Shown: positions 1 through 9,346, numbered from the stretch's first letter. The stretch is 40,635 bases of DNA from Chloroflexota bacterium (GCA_023480885.1 JAMCWX010000035.1:1-40635), one strand, 5' to 3'. Program-made: numbers and translations. The notes: generated from the letters alone by a model not told the origin.

Positions 1-1062
1 AAGCGCAAGTCAAAAGCCTGTTTCGCGTGTACTATCCCTTGCAGTCGCTTCTTTGCCATAGAAGACGGCCCCTTCGCTGGCCTTGCCTCCGAAGGTCCCG
101 AGTTCGAGGGCCTGGCCGGTTTCTCCTCACGTGTGGGTAATGCCGACCTGGCGCTAACTCTCAAGGCCGTCGATATGTGCAACCGCTATGGCATGGACGT
201 CATCTCGGTTTCGGCTTGTATCTCCTTCGCGATGGAGCTGTTCCAAAGAGGCATTATCACGCGGCACGAGGCCGACGGCCTCGACCTTAGCTGGGGCAAT
301 GGAACGACGATCCTCGCTCTCGTCGACAAGATCGCCCATCGTGAAGGCTTTGGCGACGTTCTGGCCGACGGGACGCCTGCTGCAGCCAGGAAGATAGGCC
401 GCGGCAGCGAAAGATACGCATCGCACGTGAAAGGCATGGAGTTCTTCCAGGCCGATCCTCGGGGCATCAAAGCCTACGCCCTGGGATTGGCCGTGGCCAG
501 TCGTGGCGGCGATCATTTGCGCTCAGAGCCTTCCTTTGAGTTCTGCGAGAACGCGGAGGAAGGGGTGCGCCGCTACGGCGCAGCCGACAGCGCCTTCCAT
601 CTCGCCTATCGTGGCAAGGGCCGTGTTGTGAAGGACTTCGAGGAGATGTGTGCCCTCTCCGACTGCCTCAACGCTTGCAAGAACACCATCGTGAATATGG
701 AAGTCTTGCCTTACGACTTCGCGGCGAAGTTGCTCAACGCTGCGGTGGGCTGGGACGTGTCGCCTGGCGAGGTTCAGCAGGCTTGTGAACGGATCGTCAA
801 TCTGGAGCGGGCCATCATCGCGCGCGAGGGGATTCGGCGGGCAGACGACACTTTGCCCGAGCGATTCCTCAGGGAGCCGCTGCCCCCCGATAGTGGGCCC
901 AGCGCGGGCCAGGTTGTCGAGATCGAAGCGATGCTCGACGAGTATTATGAAGCTCGCGGCTGGGACCTCTCCACAGGGTTGCCAACCGTCGAGAAGCTCA
1001 GGAGCCTGGGCCTTAGCAGCGTAGCGGATGATTTGGTGGCACGCGGGATCGTTTCCGCCTAG
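1..1062 (+). CDS. Aldehyde ferredoxin oxidoreductase, C-terminal part (5' end outside window)
   Basis: The reading frame is open from base 1, so the gene begins upstream; 353 residues are visible of a family that usually has about 600. The enzyme family (AOR/FOR) oxidises aldehydes to carboxylic acids with a tungsten- or molybdenum-bispyranopterin and one 4Fe-4S cluster, passing electrons to ferredoxin in the cytoplasm. Seen here: the cluster motif C-x2-C-x3-C at visible residues 7, 10 and 14 (CFACTIPC), the YGMDVIS segment, the DPRG segment followed by SRGGDHLRS, and a distal cysteine in the segment SDCLNACKN, which takes the place of the family's DxxGLC motif (here D-x-x-N-A-C). The branched-chain amino acid transporter begins 91 bases downstream on the same strand, so a role in oxidising amino-acid-derived aldehydes is possible but inferred. 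The substrate cannot be read from the sequence. Confidence 0.93.
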   Translation, partial: KRKSKACFACTIPCSRFFAIEDGPFAGLASEGPEFEGLAGFSSRVGNADLALTLKAVDMCNRYGMDVISVSACISFAMELFQRGIITRHEADGLDLSWGNGTTILALVDKIAHREGFGDVLADGTPAAARKIGRGSERYASHVKGMEFFQADPRGIKAYALGLAVASRGGDHLRSEPSFEFCENAEEGVRRYGAADSAFHLAYRGKGRVVKDFEEMCALSDCLNACKNTIVNMEVLPYDFAAKLLNAAVGWDVSPGEVQQACERIVNLERAIIAREGIRRADDTLPERFLREPLPPDSGPSAGQVVEIEAMLDEYYEARGWDLSTGLPTVEKLRSLGLSSVADDLVARGIVSA

Positions 1063-1153
1063 CTGCCACCCGGGTCGAGAGGAGGTGAACGTTCAACCGC
1101 TAAACGTGCGTTCACGCACCAGGCAAGTATGGAACAAAGACTAAGGAGGGCAA

Positions 1154-2452
1154 ATGCTTATGCGAACCTCAAAGAGGTTGTTTTTGGCGGTCTCCCTGTT
1201 GCTCATCGTTTCTACGGTTATCATTTCAGGTTGCGCGGGCGCACCCGCACCTACCCCGACGAGCGCACCGCCGGCTAAACCGGCGACAACGCCTGCCGCA
1301 ACGCCCGCTGGCGCGCCTCAGCCGACAAAGGCACCTGCCGCTACACCTGCGGCCCAGGCCCAGCCCGCGGGTACCGTCAAGATCGGTGCTGCCGGGCCTT
1401 TCTCAGGGCAGCTTTCCAAGATCGGCCAGGACTCTCTCAACGCAGTCAAGTTTGCCGTCGACGAGATCAACGCCGCGGGCGGCGTGGGCGGTATGAAGAT
1501 CGAGGTCGTCGAGGGCGACGATGGAGCTGACCCAGCCAAGGCAGCTACAGTGGCTGAGAAATTCGGAACCGATAGCTCTATTGTCGGCGTCATCGGCCCC
1601 ATGACCAGTGGCGCTGTCAACGCGTCCCTGCCAGTGTACCAGAAATACAATCTGGTGATCATCTCGCAGTCGGCCACCAATCCGAACCTGACAGAGCAGG
1701 GCTTTAAGGTTATGCACCGCATCTGTCCTCGTGATGATGACCAGGGCCCCGCGGCAGCGATGTTCATTGCCCAAGACCTCAAATTGAAAAGCGTCTATCT
1801 CCTGGACGGCAAAGACACCTACTCTGCGGGACTTGCGGGCGAGGTAGAGAAGAAGCTCAAGGAGTTGGGAGTTACTATCGCCGGCCACGACCAGTACGCC
1901 CCGGAGGACAAGGACTTCTCAACCCTGCTCACCAGAATCAAGAGCGCCAAGCCCGACATGATCTACATGCCTGACCCCGATCCCTCCCACGCGGCGATGT
2001 TCTTGAAGCAGGCAGCAGACCTGGGCGTAAAAGCCAAGTTCATGACTGGCGAGGCGGGTTACGAAAAGGCGGAGTTCATCGACAAGTCTGGCGGCGCCGC
2101 CGAAGGGGCATATCTGACCAATATCGGCCCCATCCTTACCACCATCCCCGAGGCCAAGGACTTCATCAAGAACTTCACGGCCAAGTACGGGGGGATGAGT
2201 GTGTTCGCCGGCCAGAGCTACGAAGCGACGAAGATCCTCGCCGAGGCCATCAAGAAGTCTATCAAGAATGGCAAAGTCAGTCGCGAGGACGTACTGAGCG
2301 CAGTCCACAATACGAAGGACTACAAGGGAATTCTCGGAGCTCCCATAGGGTTCAACGACAAAGGCGATCTGGTCAGCGGCACGATTTTCGTTTATCAAGT
2401 TAAGAACGGCGACTTCACCCAGTTGAAGAGCGTGAGCGCCCGAGGCAGATAA
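1154..2452 (+). CDS. livK: Branched-chain amino acid ABC transporter substrate-binding lipoprotein
   Basis: Extracytoplasmic solute-binding protein of the LivK/periplasmic-binding type I family, 432 residues. It begins with a basic n-region, a hydrophobic core and a lipobox ending ISGC (Cys27), so it should be lipid-anchored. Residues ~28-73 are a Pro/Ala/Thr-rich linker, followed by the binding domain starting with VKIGAAGPFSG. An AAGGAGGG ribosome site lies just upstream of ATG 1154; ATG 1160 is an alternative start. It heads the liv cluster livK-livH-livMG-livF. Ligand specificity (Leu/Ile/Val versus other amino acids or amides) cannot be decided from sequence alone. Confidence 0.95.
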   Translation: MLMRTSKRLFLAVSLLLIVSTVIISGCAGAPAPTPTSAPPAKPATTPAATPAGAPQPTKAPAATPAAQAQPAGTVKIGAAGPFSGQLSKIGQDSLNAVKFAVDEINAAGGVGGMKIEVVEGDDGADPAKAATVAEKFGTDSSIVGVIGPMTSGAVNASLPVYQKYNLVIISQSATNPNLTEQGFKVMHRICPRDDDQGPAAAMFIAQDLKLKSVYLLDGKDTYSAGLAGEVEKKLKELGVTIAGHDQYAPEDKDFSTLLTRIKSAKPDMIYMPDPDPSHAAMFLKQAADLGVKAKFMTGEAGYEKAEFIDKSGGAAEGAYLTNIGPILTTIPEAKDFIKNFTAKYGGMSVFAGQSYEATKILAEAIKKSIKNGKVSREDVLSAVHNTKDYKGILGAPIGFNDKGDLVSGTIFVYQVKNGDFTQLKSVSARGR

Positions 2453-2563
2453 TCGCGTCGTCTGACAGCGTGCCAAGCGCGGGACATCAAACCAATGTTA
2501 GGAAGTGCCTGCTGCATAAGGGTCGTGTCGCAGCAGGCACTTCCCGTGAGTTTGGATGAGGAA

Positions 2564-3499
2564 ATGGATCTGAACCTGGCTCTAGCTCAACTGCCCCAGC
2601 AGTTCGTCAACGGCATTACCCTGGGATGCCTTTATGCGCTAATCGCCCTGGGTTACTGCATGGTTTATGGCGTACTGGAAATGCTGAATTTTGCCCACGG
2701 TGAGGTATTCATGGTCGGGGGATACCTGGGATGGGCAATTATCTCCAATCTGGTTCTGGGAGTTACGCCCAGGACCAACGCTGTGCTGATACTGGTGATC
2801 ATGCTCCTCGTCGCAATGGCGGGCGCTGGTGCTCTTGGCGTCGGCATCGAATGGTTCGCCTATCGCCCCCTGCGCGGCGCATCGCGCCTGGCGCCTCTGA
2901 TCAGCGCCCTTGGCGTGTCGATTTTCCTACAGAACGCGGTGATGCTAGGTCTCGGAACGCGGAGCAAGACCTACCAAACAATGGCCTTGATACCGCGGGA
3001 CATGTCGGTTTCTGCAGGCGATGTTACCATAGCAGGTACACGCATTCTCATCATCGTCGTTTCGATTCTCCTGATGTTTGCCTTACATTTTTTCGTGCAA
3101 AGGACAAAGTGGGGCACGGCAATGCGCGCCACGGCGCAGGACCGGGAGGAGGCAAGCTACCTGGGCATTGATGCGAACAGGGTAATTTCCCTAACATTCC
3201 TCATCGGTTCCATGCTGGCTGGGGCAGCAGGCGTTTTGGTTGGCCTCTATTACACTCAAGTCGATTTTATGATGGGATACTCAGCGGGGCTCAAGGGATT
3301 CACGGCAACTGTCCTAGGAGGCATTGGCAACGTGCAGGGGGCTATGCTGGGCGGTCTGGTACTGGGATTGGTGGAAGGCCTCGGCGCGGCGTTTATCTCG
3401 CCAGCCTATAAGGATATTATCGCCTTCTCAGTGCTCATTCTGGTTCTCCTGGTCAAGCCCTCAGGCATCCTGGGCGAGAATCTTCCAGAGAAGGTGTAG
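2564..3499 (+). CDS. livH: Branched-chain amino acid ABC transporter permease LivH
   Basis: Integral membrane permease, 311 residues from ATG 2564, with about eight hydrophobic segments. Family hallmarks are visible: the N-terminal segment FVNGITLGCLYALIALG, then MVYGVLEMLNFAHGEVFMVG, and a C-terminal half with SYLGID and the GFTATVLGGIGN segment that contacts the ATPase. An in-frame ATG at 2495 would add 23 residues that do not look like the family and have no convincing ribosome site, so I prefer 2564, preceded by GATGAGG, although the spacing is short. It lies between livK and the livM-livG fusion on the same strand and should form the membrane channel with the LivM half. Confidence 0.93.
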   Translation: MDLNLALAQLPQQFVNGITLGCLYALIALGYCMVYGVLEMLNFAHGEVFMVGGYLGWAIISNLVLGVTPRTNAVLILVIMLLVAMAGAGALGVGIEWFAYRPLRGASRLAPLISALGVSIFLQNAVMLGLGTRSKTYQTMALIPRDMSVSAGDVTIAGTRILIIVVSILLMFALHFFVQRTKWGTAMRATAQDREEASYLGIDANRVISLTFLIGSMLAGAAGVLVGLYYTQVDFMMGYSAGLKGFTATVLGGIGNVQGAMLGGLVLGLVEGLGAAFISPAYKDIIAFSVLILVLLVKPSGILGENLPEKV

Positions 3500-3512
3500 G
3501 CAGCCACTGAGA

Positions 3513-5441
3513 ATGCAAAGATCAGAAGCGCTTGGGTCTGGCCGTGGGTTTCGTGGGGCTGCGCACGCCGGCTTAGACCGCCTGAGAGATCGGTTAGATA
3601 GCATAGATCCTCGCTACCGCCTGGCCTTGCTGGCGATCGCCGTGCTGGCAGTCCCCTTTGTCCTGCAAAACGCCTACCTGGTTCGTCTGGCAGGAACGAT
3701 TGGCATTTATATAATGCTGGCCATCGGCCTCAACGTCGTCGTCGGATACGCCGGCCTGCTCGACCTGGGCTACGTCGCCTTCTACGCCGTCGGAGCCTAC
3801 ATGTATGCTTTTCTCGCCTCTCCACAGTATGGCCTGCACCTGCCATTCCTTCTCGTTCTGCCGATTGGGGCGTTAATTGCCGCGCTGTTCGGCATGCTGC
3901 TGGGCTATCCAGTCCTACGACTTAGAGGGGATTACCTGGCAATTGTCACTATGGGCTTCGGCGAGATAATACGCATCTTGCTTGTCAACCTCGCGCCTGT
4001 CACCGGCGGCCCAAACGGCATCCGCCTAATTGACCCGGCAAACATCTTTGGCCTTAACCTCAGCCAGGCTGTCGATTTGGGCGCTCTCCGGGTAGACTCT
4101 GTAGTCAATTACTATTATCTGACCATGCTCTTCGCCGCTGGCTGTCTCCTCGCGGTGAGCCGACTCAACGATTCCAAAATCGGGCGCGCCTGGCAGGCAA
4201 TTCGAGATGATGAGATAGCCGCTCAGTGTATGGGCGTTCACAAGTCCAATTTGAAGCTACTTGCCTTCGCCACAGGCGCGTTTCTTGCAGGCGTAGCGGG
4301 CGTGATTTTCGCCTCCTGGCAGCAGTTCGTCTCGCCGGAAACCTTCACGATCGGGGAGTTAATCACGATTTTCTGCATGATCGTGCTCGGCGGCGCTGGC
4401 CGCTTGCGCGGCGTCGTCGTGGGCGCCATCGTGCTCGTCGTGCTGCCGGAGTTCCTGCGCGAATACAGCATCTACCGCATGGTCATCTACGGAGCTGTCC
4501 TGGTACTCATCATGCGTTATCGCCCTCAGGGGCTCCTGGGCAGGGGGGCACGATGGTCGGCAAAGAAAAGGCAAGTCACTCCCGCCTCATCAATCTCAAA
4601 GATTACGTCCAGCACAAAGATCGAGGGGCCTCCTGGTTGCACCCCAGACGACGTGCCAATGCTGGAGGTGGACAATCTGTCTAAGGCGTTCGGCGGCCTT
4701 CAGGCGGTTCAAGGGCTCACCTTCACCGTCAGGCAGGGTGAGATTGTGAGCATCATCGGCCCCAACGGCGCAGGCAAGACCACGGTGTTTAATCTCATCT
4801 CTGGTCTATATCGTCCCTCCGCGGGCTCGATTAAGTACCTCGGAAGACCCATTGTAGGTGTGCCTCCGCATAAGCTGGCGGAGATGGGCATCGTCAGGAC
4901 GTTTCAGAACCTGCGCCTGTTCGCCGACATGACTGTCCTGGAAAACGTCATGGTTGGCTTGCACTGCATGCTTAAAGCAGGTTTGCTTTCCATCGTCTTG
5001 AAGACAGCCAGTTTTCGCAGAGATGAGGAAATGGCAAGGGCCAAAGCTGTGGCTTTGCTGGGCGCGCTCGGACATAGCTTGATTGACAGACGCGACGACA
5101 TCGTGCTCACGCTAACCTATGCCGATAGGAGGCGTGTCGAGATCTGCAGAGCGCTGGCTTGCGGCCCTCGTTTGTTGTTGCTCGACGAGCCTGTTGCAGG
5201 CATGACCAGCGCGGAAGCTCAGGAAATGACGAGCCAAATCCGTTTGCTTCGTGACGCTGGCTACACGGTTCTGCTCATCGAGCACCATATGAACGTCGTG
5301 ATGGGCATCTCCGACCGCATTATCGTCCTCGATCAGGGAGCAATAATATCCGAGGGCACGCCAGAGATGGTTCAAAACGACGAAAGGGTCATAGAAGCTT
5401 ATCTAGGCAGGAGACGAAGTTGGGGAAAAGCGGCCAACTAG
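3513..5441 (+). CDS. livM-livG: Fused branched-chain amino acid transporter permease LivM and ATPase LivG
   Basis: One 642-residue frame carries two proteins that are usually separate. Residues ~1-350 are a LivM permease (IGLNVVVGYAGLLDLGYVAFYAVGAY region, then GEIIRILLVNLAPVTGGPNGI and IVLGGAGRLRG). Residues ~350-385 are a Ser/Thr/Lys-rich linker. Residues ~386-642 are LivG: Walker A GPNGAGKTT (about residue 416), Q-loop VRTFQNLRLF, Walker B LLLLDEPVAG and switch histidine in LLIEHHM. The signature segment reads LTYADRRRVEICRAL, where relatives usually have LSYGxQRR, so Gly and Gln are replaced by Ala and Asp. I start it at ATG 3513, 13 bases after livH; upstream in-frame codons lie inside livH and are not protein-like. 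LivM-LivG fusions are known in some lineages. Confidence 0.93.
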   Translation: MQRSEALGSGRGFRGAAHAGLDRLRDRLDSIDPRYRLALLAIAVLAVPFVLQNAYLVRLAGTIGIYIMLAIGLNVVVGYAGLLDLGYVAFYAVGAYMYAFLASPQYGLHLPFLLVLPIGALIAALFGMLLGYPVLRLRGDYLAIVTMGFGEIIRILLVNLAPVTGGPNGIRLIDPANIFGLNLSQAVDLGALRVDSVVNYYYLTMLFAAGCLLAVSRLNDSKIGRAWQAIRDDEIAAQCMGVHKSNLKLLAFATGAFLAGVAGVIFASWQQFVSPETFTIGELITIFCMIVLGGAGRLRGVVVGAIVLVVLPEFLREYSIYRMVIYGAVLVLIMRYRPQGLLGRGARWSAKKRQVTPASSISKITSSTKIEGPPGCTPDDVPMLEVDNLSKAFGGLQAVQGLTFTVRQGEIVSIIGPNGAGKTTVFNLISGLYRPSAGSIKYLGRPIVGVPPHKLAEMGIVRTFQNLRLFADMTVLENVMVGLHCMLKAGLLSIVLKTASFRRDEEMARAKAVALLGALGHSLIDRRDDIVLTLTYADRRRVEICRALACGPRLLLLDEPVAGMTSAEAQEMTSQIRLLRDAGYTVLLIEHHMNVVMGISDRIIVLDQGAIISEGTPEMVQNDERVIEAYLGRRRSWGKAAN

Positions 5442-6154
5442 AACAGCCTTTGTTGCGGCTCACAGAAGTCGACGCCTCATACGGACCAGTAAAGGTCCTT
5501 CAGAACGTTAGCCTGGAGGTAGGAACCGGGGAGATCGTCGCCCTTCTGGGGGCCAATGCCGCGGGTAAGTCGACCACGCTAAAATGCATCATGGGCTCGG
5601 TGCGCGTCAGTTGCGGCGCGATCGAGTTTTGCGGCCGCACCATCAGCTCCCTATCCACGACGCAAATCGTAGCCGCCGGCGTAGGACTCGTTCCCGAAGG
5701 GCGACGAATCTTCACGCGCTTGACGGTGCAAGAGAATCTAAGGCTGGGAGCTTTCGTCCGCTCCGATCGCAATGCTGTCGAGCAGGATCTGGCCAGAATC
5801 TACGGGCTGTTCCCGAGACTGGCAGAGCGCCGCGACCAAAAGGGGGGGACGCTCAGCGGGGGTGAACAGCAGATGCTGGCGATTGGCAGGGCGCTAATGT
5901 CCCGTCCGACCCTTCTTTGCCTCGACGAGCCATCGATGGGCCTGTCTCCTATCCTCGTCGAAGCCGTGTTCGAAATCATCCACGGGATCCGCCGCGAGGG
6001 AACCACAATTCTGATAGTAGAGCAGAACGCCGAGATGGCCTTATCGGTCGCAGACCGCGCCTATGTGCTGCAGAGTGGCCAGATAATCCTGAGCGACACT
6101 GCGGCCAACCTTCTGTCCAACGACCTCATGCGTCGCGCTTACCTTGGCGTTTGA
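5420..6154 (+). CDS. livF: Branched-chain amino acid ABC transporter ATPase LivF
   Basis: Second ATPase of the Liv transporter, 244 residues, the usual LivF length. It starts at TTG 5420, overlapping the end of the livM-livG frame by 22 bases, with a GGAG ribosome site about six bases upstream; translational coupling is likely. Motifs: Walker A GANAAGKSTT (the fourth position is Ala where most LivF proteins have Gly; the GxxxxGKS pattern is intact), VPEGRRIFTRLTVQENL, signature LSGGEQQML, Walker B LLCLDEPSMGLSP and switch segment LIVEQN. It pairs with the LivG half to energise import. No clear intrinsic terminator follows before the convergent debranching enzyme gene. Confidence 0.95.
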   Translation: MGKSGQLEQPLLRLTEVDASYGPVKVLQNVSLEVGTGEIVALLGANAAGKSTTLKCIMGSVRVSCGAIEFCGRTISSLSTTQIVAAGVGLVPEGRRIFTRLTVQENLRLGAFVRSDRNAVEQDLARIYGLFPRLAERRDQKGGTLSGGEQQMLAIGRALMSRPTLLCLDEPSMGLSPILVEAVFEIIHGIRREGTTILIVEQNAEMALSVADRAYVLQSGQIILSDTAANLLSNDLMRRAYLGV

Positions 6155-6260
6155 CGCCCAACACACCATGTCGCAGCAAGCCCCCACGATGAAGGAATAG
6201 TCCAGGCAAGCGTCCCATCCCCCTCTGGGAGAGCATCTTCAAGAAGGGCATCGCCTGCAT

Positions 6261-8507
6261 TTAGCCCATCGTGACGCCGGCTGGCTCATCCGGTTTGCCG
6301 GCGCCCATCTCTTCCACTACGACTTCGAGCTCTCCTAGCTGCTTCGAAACCTGGACGCCCTGGCGATTCACCAGGAAGTCGACCCTGGACTTGCCAACGC
6401 GCAGGTTGCGCACGGTGACCTCGTTGAGCCATTCGGGCAAGGTGGGACGGAGATAGAGCTTGCCCTCTGCAGCATTGGCGCGAGCGCCAAGAATGGAATG
6501 CAAGAAGAAGATAGGCGACCCCGCGGCCCAGGCCTGGGGCGAACACGAGACGGGATATTGGGCCGGCATCGAGAAATAGCGGGTGTCGCGAGGGAATCCG
6601 CAGAATAGCTCGGGCAGCCGCCCATAACGAAACCGCAGGCCAGCCAGAAAAATGGCCGAAATCGCCTGATTGGCGTGCTCGTCAAACCCGTACCGCTTCA
6701 GCCCCGCCGTGACGATGGAGTTGTCGTGCGGCCAGACCGAGCCGTTGTGGTAGCTCATCGGGTTGAAGTGTGGCGATTGGCTGCTCAGCGTCCTGATCCC
6801 CCAACCGCTAAACATATCTTCCCCAAGCAGGCGATCGGCAATCGTGCGCGCGAACTCGTTACTGACGATGCCCGACCAGAGGCAATGGCCGGCGTTTGAA
6901 GTCACCGAAGGAATCCGCCGTTTGCTCCCATCGAGCCCCTGAGCTAGAAACCGCTCGTCTTCCATCCAGAAGTCGCGATGAAAGCGGTCGCGCAGCCTCT
7001 CCGCGTCCTCCAGCAGCCGGCGGGCAAGCTCGCCCTCGCCCTTGCGCTCAAACAGCTCCGCCAGCCGCACTTTGGCATCGTAGACGTATCCTTGCACCTC
7101 GACGGGCGCAATTGGGGGCTCCGCCAGATCGCCGGTCGGGAAAGCGTACGAATCGCGCGAGTCTTTCCAGGTATGGTTGCGCAGGCCCCGCGCCGACAGG
7201 CTTCTGTACTCCACGTATCCGTCGCCATCCATATCCCCGAACTCGTCGATCCAGTTCAGCGCCGCCTCCACGGCGGGTAGCAGCTCTCGGTACAGGTCGT
7301 CGTCGTCGAGCCAGCACATGACCTCGGCGAAGAGTATGAGGAAAAGCGGCGTCGCATCCACGCTGCCATAGTACGGCGTGTGAGGCATAGTTCCTCTGAT
7401 CGACATCTCTCCGACGCGGACTTCGTGCAAGATCTTCCCTGGCTGTTCGTCTTGCCAGTCGTTGACTTCCTTCCCCTGATGCAAGGCAAGAAAACGCAGG
7501 GTGCCGATGGCGATGTCGGGATTCAGCGCGATAGTCTGAAGCGAGGCGATGAGGGCATCGCGGCCGAACGGCGCCGCAAACCAGGGCACGCCCGCGGCCG
7601 GAAAGAGGCCAGTTGGCCGGTTGGTGACGAGCGCACGAAGATCTGTTCTGCCCCGCGCCAGCATACGATCGAAGAACTCGTTGTCGGTCGTGAGCGAGGT
7701 ACACTCAGCGGCCCATTTATCGTATGATTTTCGCAGCTCCTTCACCTCCACGTCAAAAAACGAGCGGCGAGGCTTCTGATCTGCCACAGCAGGCGTGACG
7801 TACATCGTTATCGAGTAGGGCTTGTTCGGTTCAAGGATCAGACGGAAAGTAGCCCTTACGCCTGGAGGGCTGATCTCCTTGGTGGTGGTCGGCACCGTGC
7901 AGGACGCCGAAGGCACGACCACCGCCGTCTCTCGCACACCTCCAGGAATCATCTCCAACACGGCCGGCAGCACTTCGAACAGAATATCGGTGCGCCTGCT
8001 GATGTTGTCGAGCCCCAGGTAGTTCAAGGAGATGGTCGAATCCTGGTAATCCGGATCGAGCACCTTACCCTGACTCGGCGGGAGAATCACGCCCGCTGGC
8101 TCTTTCGTCAGTCCGCGCACCTGAAACATATCCTTGAAATCCGCGGCCAGCGTCAGCACCAGCTCCACATCCACAGGGAAGGAATTGTAGTTGAAGAAGC
8201 CAATGCGTTCTTCGAGCCCGCAGTCGATGAACCGATTGCGGCGAATGCTGACGGAATTGGGGCGCACCGTTTTGCCATCGCAGGTCAGCCACGTGGGATT
8301 GGCCATTTGCAGATGGCCCATGAAGTTTTGCTCGCCAGAACTGCTGAGAAGGACAGGGGAAGCGCCGTTTACCGTAAGCTCGAAAATGCTGAGGAAGCGA
8401 GTATCGAGGTAGTACAGGCCAAGGCCCAGGCTGTTCCCGAAGGGAATGTCTCCCAACTCATCGCTGACCAGGAAGACCTGGTCTTCAATCAATACGAGCT
8501 TCTCCAT
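6261..8507 (-). CDS. Amylo-alpha-1,6-glucosidase / glycogen debranching-type enzyme
   Basis: 748-residue cytoplasmic protein with the two-domain layout of bacterial/archaeal debranching enzymes: an N-terminal beta-rich domain (residues ~1-260; LYYLDTRFLSIFELTVNG near residue 32) and a C-terminal (alpha/alpha)6-barrel. Barrel hallmarks include PWFAAPFGRDALIAS, FGDMDGDGYVEY, and the C-terminal YHNGSVWPHDN and CSPQAWAAGS segments. Known family members hydrolyse alpha-1,6 branch points in glycogen or similar glucans. No signal peptide is seen. No other glycogen gene is nearby, so the substrate is inferred. Its own promoter lies between it and the upstream phosphoribosyltransferase gene. Start ATG 8505-8507 is preceded by a G-rich ribosome-site-like stretch. 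Confidence 0.9.
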   Translation of the reverse strand: MEKLVLIEDQVFLVSDELGDIPFGNSLGLGLYYLDTRFLSIFELTVNGASPVLLSSSGEQNFMGHLQMANPTWLTCDGKTVRPNSVSIRRNRFIDCGLEERIGFFNYNSFPVDVELVLTLAADFKDMFQVRGLTKEPAGVILPPSQGKVLDPDYQDSTISLNYLGLDNISRRTDILFEVLPAVLEMIPGGVRETAVVVPSASCTVPTTTKEISPPGVRATFRLILEPNKPYSITMYVTPAVADQKPRRSFFDVEVKELRKSYDKWAAECTSLTTDNEFFDRMLARGRTDLRALVTNRPTGLFPAAGVPWFAAPFGRDALIASLQTIALNPDIAIGTLRFLALHQGKEVNDWQDEQPGKILHEVRVGEMSIRGTMPHTPYYGSVDATPLFLILFAEVMCWLDDDDLYRELLPAVEAALNWIDEFGDMDGDGYVEYRSLSARGLRNHTWKDSRDSYAFPTGDLAEPPIAPVEVQGYVYDAKVRLAELFERKGEGELARRLLEDAERLRDRFHRDFWMEDERFLAQGLDGSKRRIPSVTSNAGHCLWSGIVSNEFARTIADRLLGEDMFSGWGIRTLSSQSPHFNPMSYHNGSVWPHDNSIVTAGLKRYGFDEHANQAISAIFLAGLRFRYGRLPELFCGFPRDTRYFSMPAQYPVSCSPQAWAAGSPIFFLHSILGARANAAEGKLYLRPTLPEWLNEVTVRNLRVGKSRVDFLVNRQGVQVSKQLGELEVVVEEMGAGKPDEPAGVTMG

Positions 8508-8553
8508 GCGCCCCCACGACTCCAGCTATCACTCACCGAGGTAGATCGGGCTT

Positions 8554-8581
8554 ATTGTAGCAGAAAAGCTGGACACGTCAA
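8554..8581 (-). promoter_or_regulatory. Sigma-70-type promoter for the debranching enzyme gene
   Basis: Read on the minus strand: TTGACG (8581-8576), a 16-base spacer, then TACAAT (8559-8554), one mismatch in each box from consensus. It lies about 50 bases upstream of the start codon at 8507. Confidence 0.65.
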
Positions 8582-8590
8582 CTGCACGCT

Positions 8591-9280
8591 CTACGCAATC
8601 TCCTTCCGTCTCGCGCCTTTCGCCCCCTGTGGTTGCGCTGCCACCAGCAAGCTCTTGATCTCTCTATCCGTTGGCTCTTCCCACTTTCGGTAATACGTGG
8701 CGATACGTAGGCTCCAGGTGTCGGGCGTGACGGGGCAAACGACATCATCCGCCAGTTTCCGCATCTGTTGTACCTCGAAATTCGGGCTAACCGGCAAAGC
8801 GACGACGATACGACTGGCGCCGTGCCGCTTCGCCCAAACGATGGCGCTAAGCAAGGGGAACCCGATTGCCATACCGTCGTCCACGATAATGACGGTCTTC
8901 TTGCTTGGATCCGGCGCCGGCCTATCACCCCTGTAGGCCATCATCTCGTGACGCGCCTCCTCCAGCGCGTCACGGGCCAAATCACGGACGACATCCCTTG
9001 TAATGCCCCATTGAGCAACCAGGCCATCGTTGAGGACGACCATGCCCTGCGTCGTCGCTCCAAAGGCGGTTTCAGGCTCCTGTGGAACGTGTAAGAGGCG
9101 GGAGATGACCACGTCGAGCGGCACCTTCAAAGCCTGGGCGATGGGGAAGGCCACCTCTACCCCTTCCTTCGAGACGGCAAGCACGATGACGTCGCTCTTT
9201 CCTCGGTAACTGATCAGCTTCCTGGCGAGTTTCTTGCCCGATTGGAGTCGGTCGTCGAAGACGGGTTCTTCTGCGAGCAT
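8591..9280 (-). CDS. Phosphoribosyltransferase-fold protein
   Basis: 229-residue protein of the type I phosphoribosyltransferase fold. It opens with FDDRLQSGKKLARKL, the usual start of stand-alone PRTase-like proteins of unknown substrate, and carries the PRPP-loop motif VIIVDDGMAIG at residues ~130-140. The usual Thr after the second Gly (DDGxATGxT) is missing (IGFPLLS), so binding of PRPP may be altered. A start at ATG 9278-9280 is chosen because AAGGA lies nine bases upstream; an upstream extension to 9466 would overlap the palindrome and the divergent gene and is not family-like. Such proteins are often near stress genes; the BON/Hsp20 cluster is close by. The reaction is unknown. Confidence 0.82.
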   Translation of the reverse strand: MLAEEPVFDDRLQSGKKLARKLISYRGKSDVIVLAVSKEGVEVAFPIAQALKVPLDVVISRLLHVPQEPETAFGATTQGMVVLNDGLVAQWGITRDVVRDLARDALEEARHEMMAYRGDRPAPDPSKKTVIIVDDGMAIGFPLLSAIVWAKRHGASRIVVALPVSPNFEVQQMRKLADDVVCPVTPDTWSLRIATYYRKWEEPTDREIKSLLVAAQPQGAKGARRKEIA

Positions 9281-9346
9281 TGGCACGTTCCTTCGTTCTC
9301 GCACGTTGAGCACAGCTCTTGCCTGGCTTCCTGCCGGTAAAGAGTA

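Noticed and set aside
1085..1115. GTGAACG/CGTTCAC inverted repeat and a 19-codon frame before livK
   Set aside because: The arms are short with a long loop and the frame is tiny with no product-like features; chance is likely.
3324..3512. Upstream in-frame extension of the livM-livG frame
   Set aside because: It lies inside livH in another frame and encodes Trp/Arg/Ser-rich residues unlike LivM; ATG 3513 fits the family.
6896..7728. Long plus-strand frames opposite the debranching enzyme gene
   Set aside because: They are Arg/Pro/Ala-rich antisense shadows of a high-GC gene, with no ribosome sites or family features.
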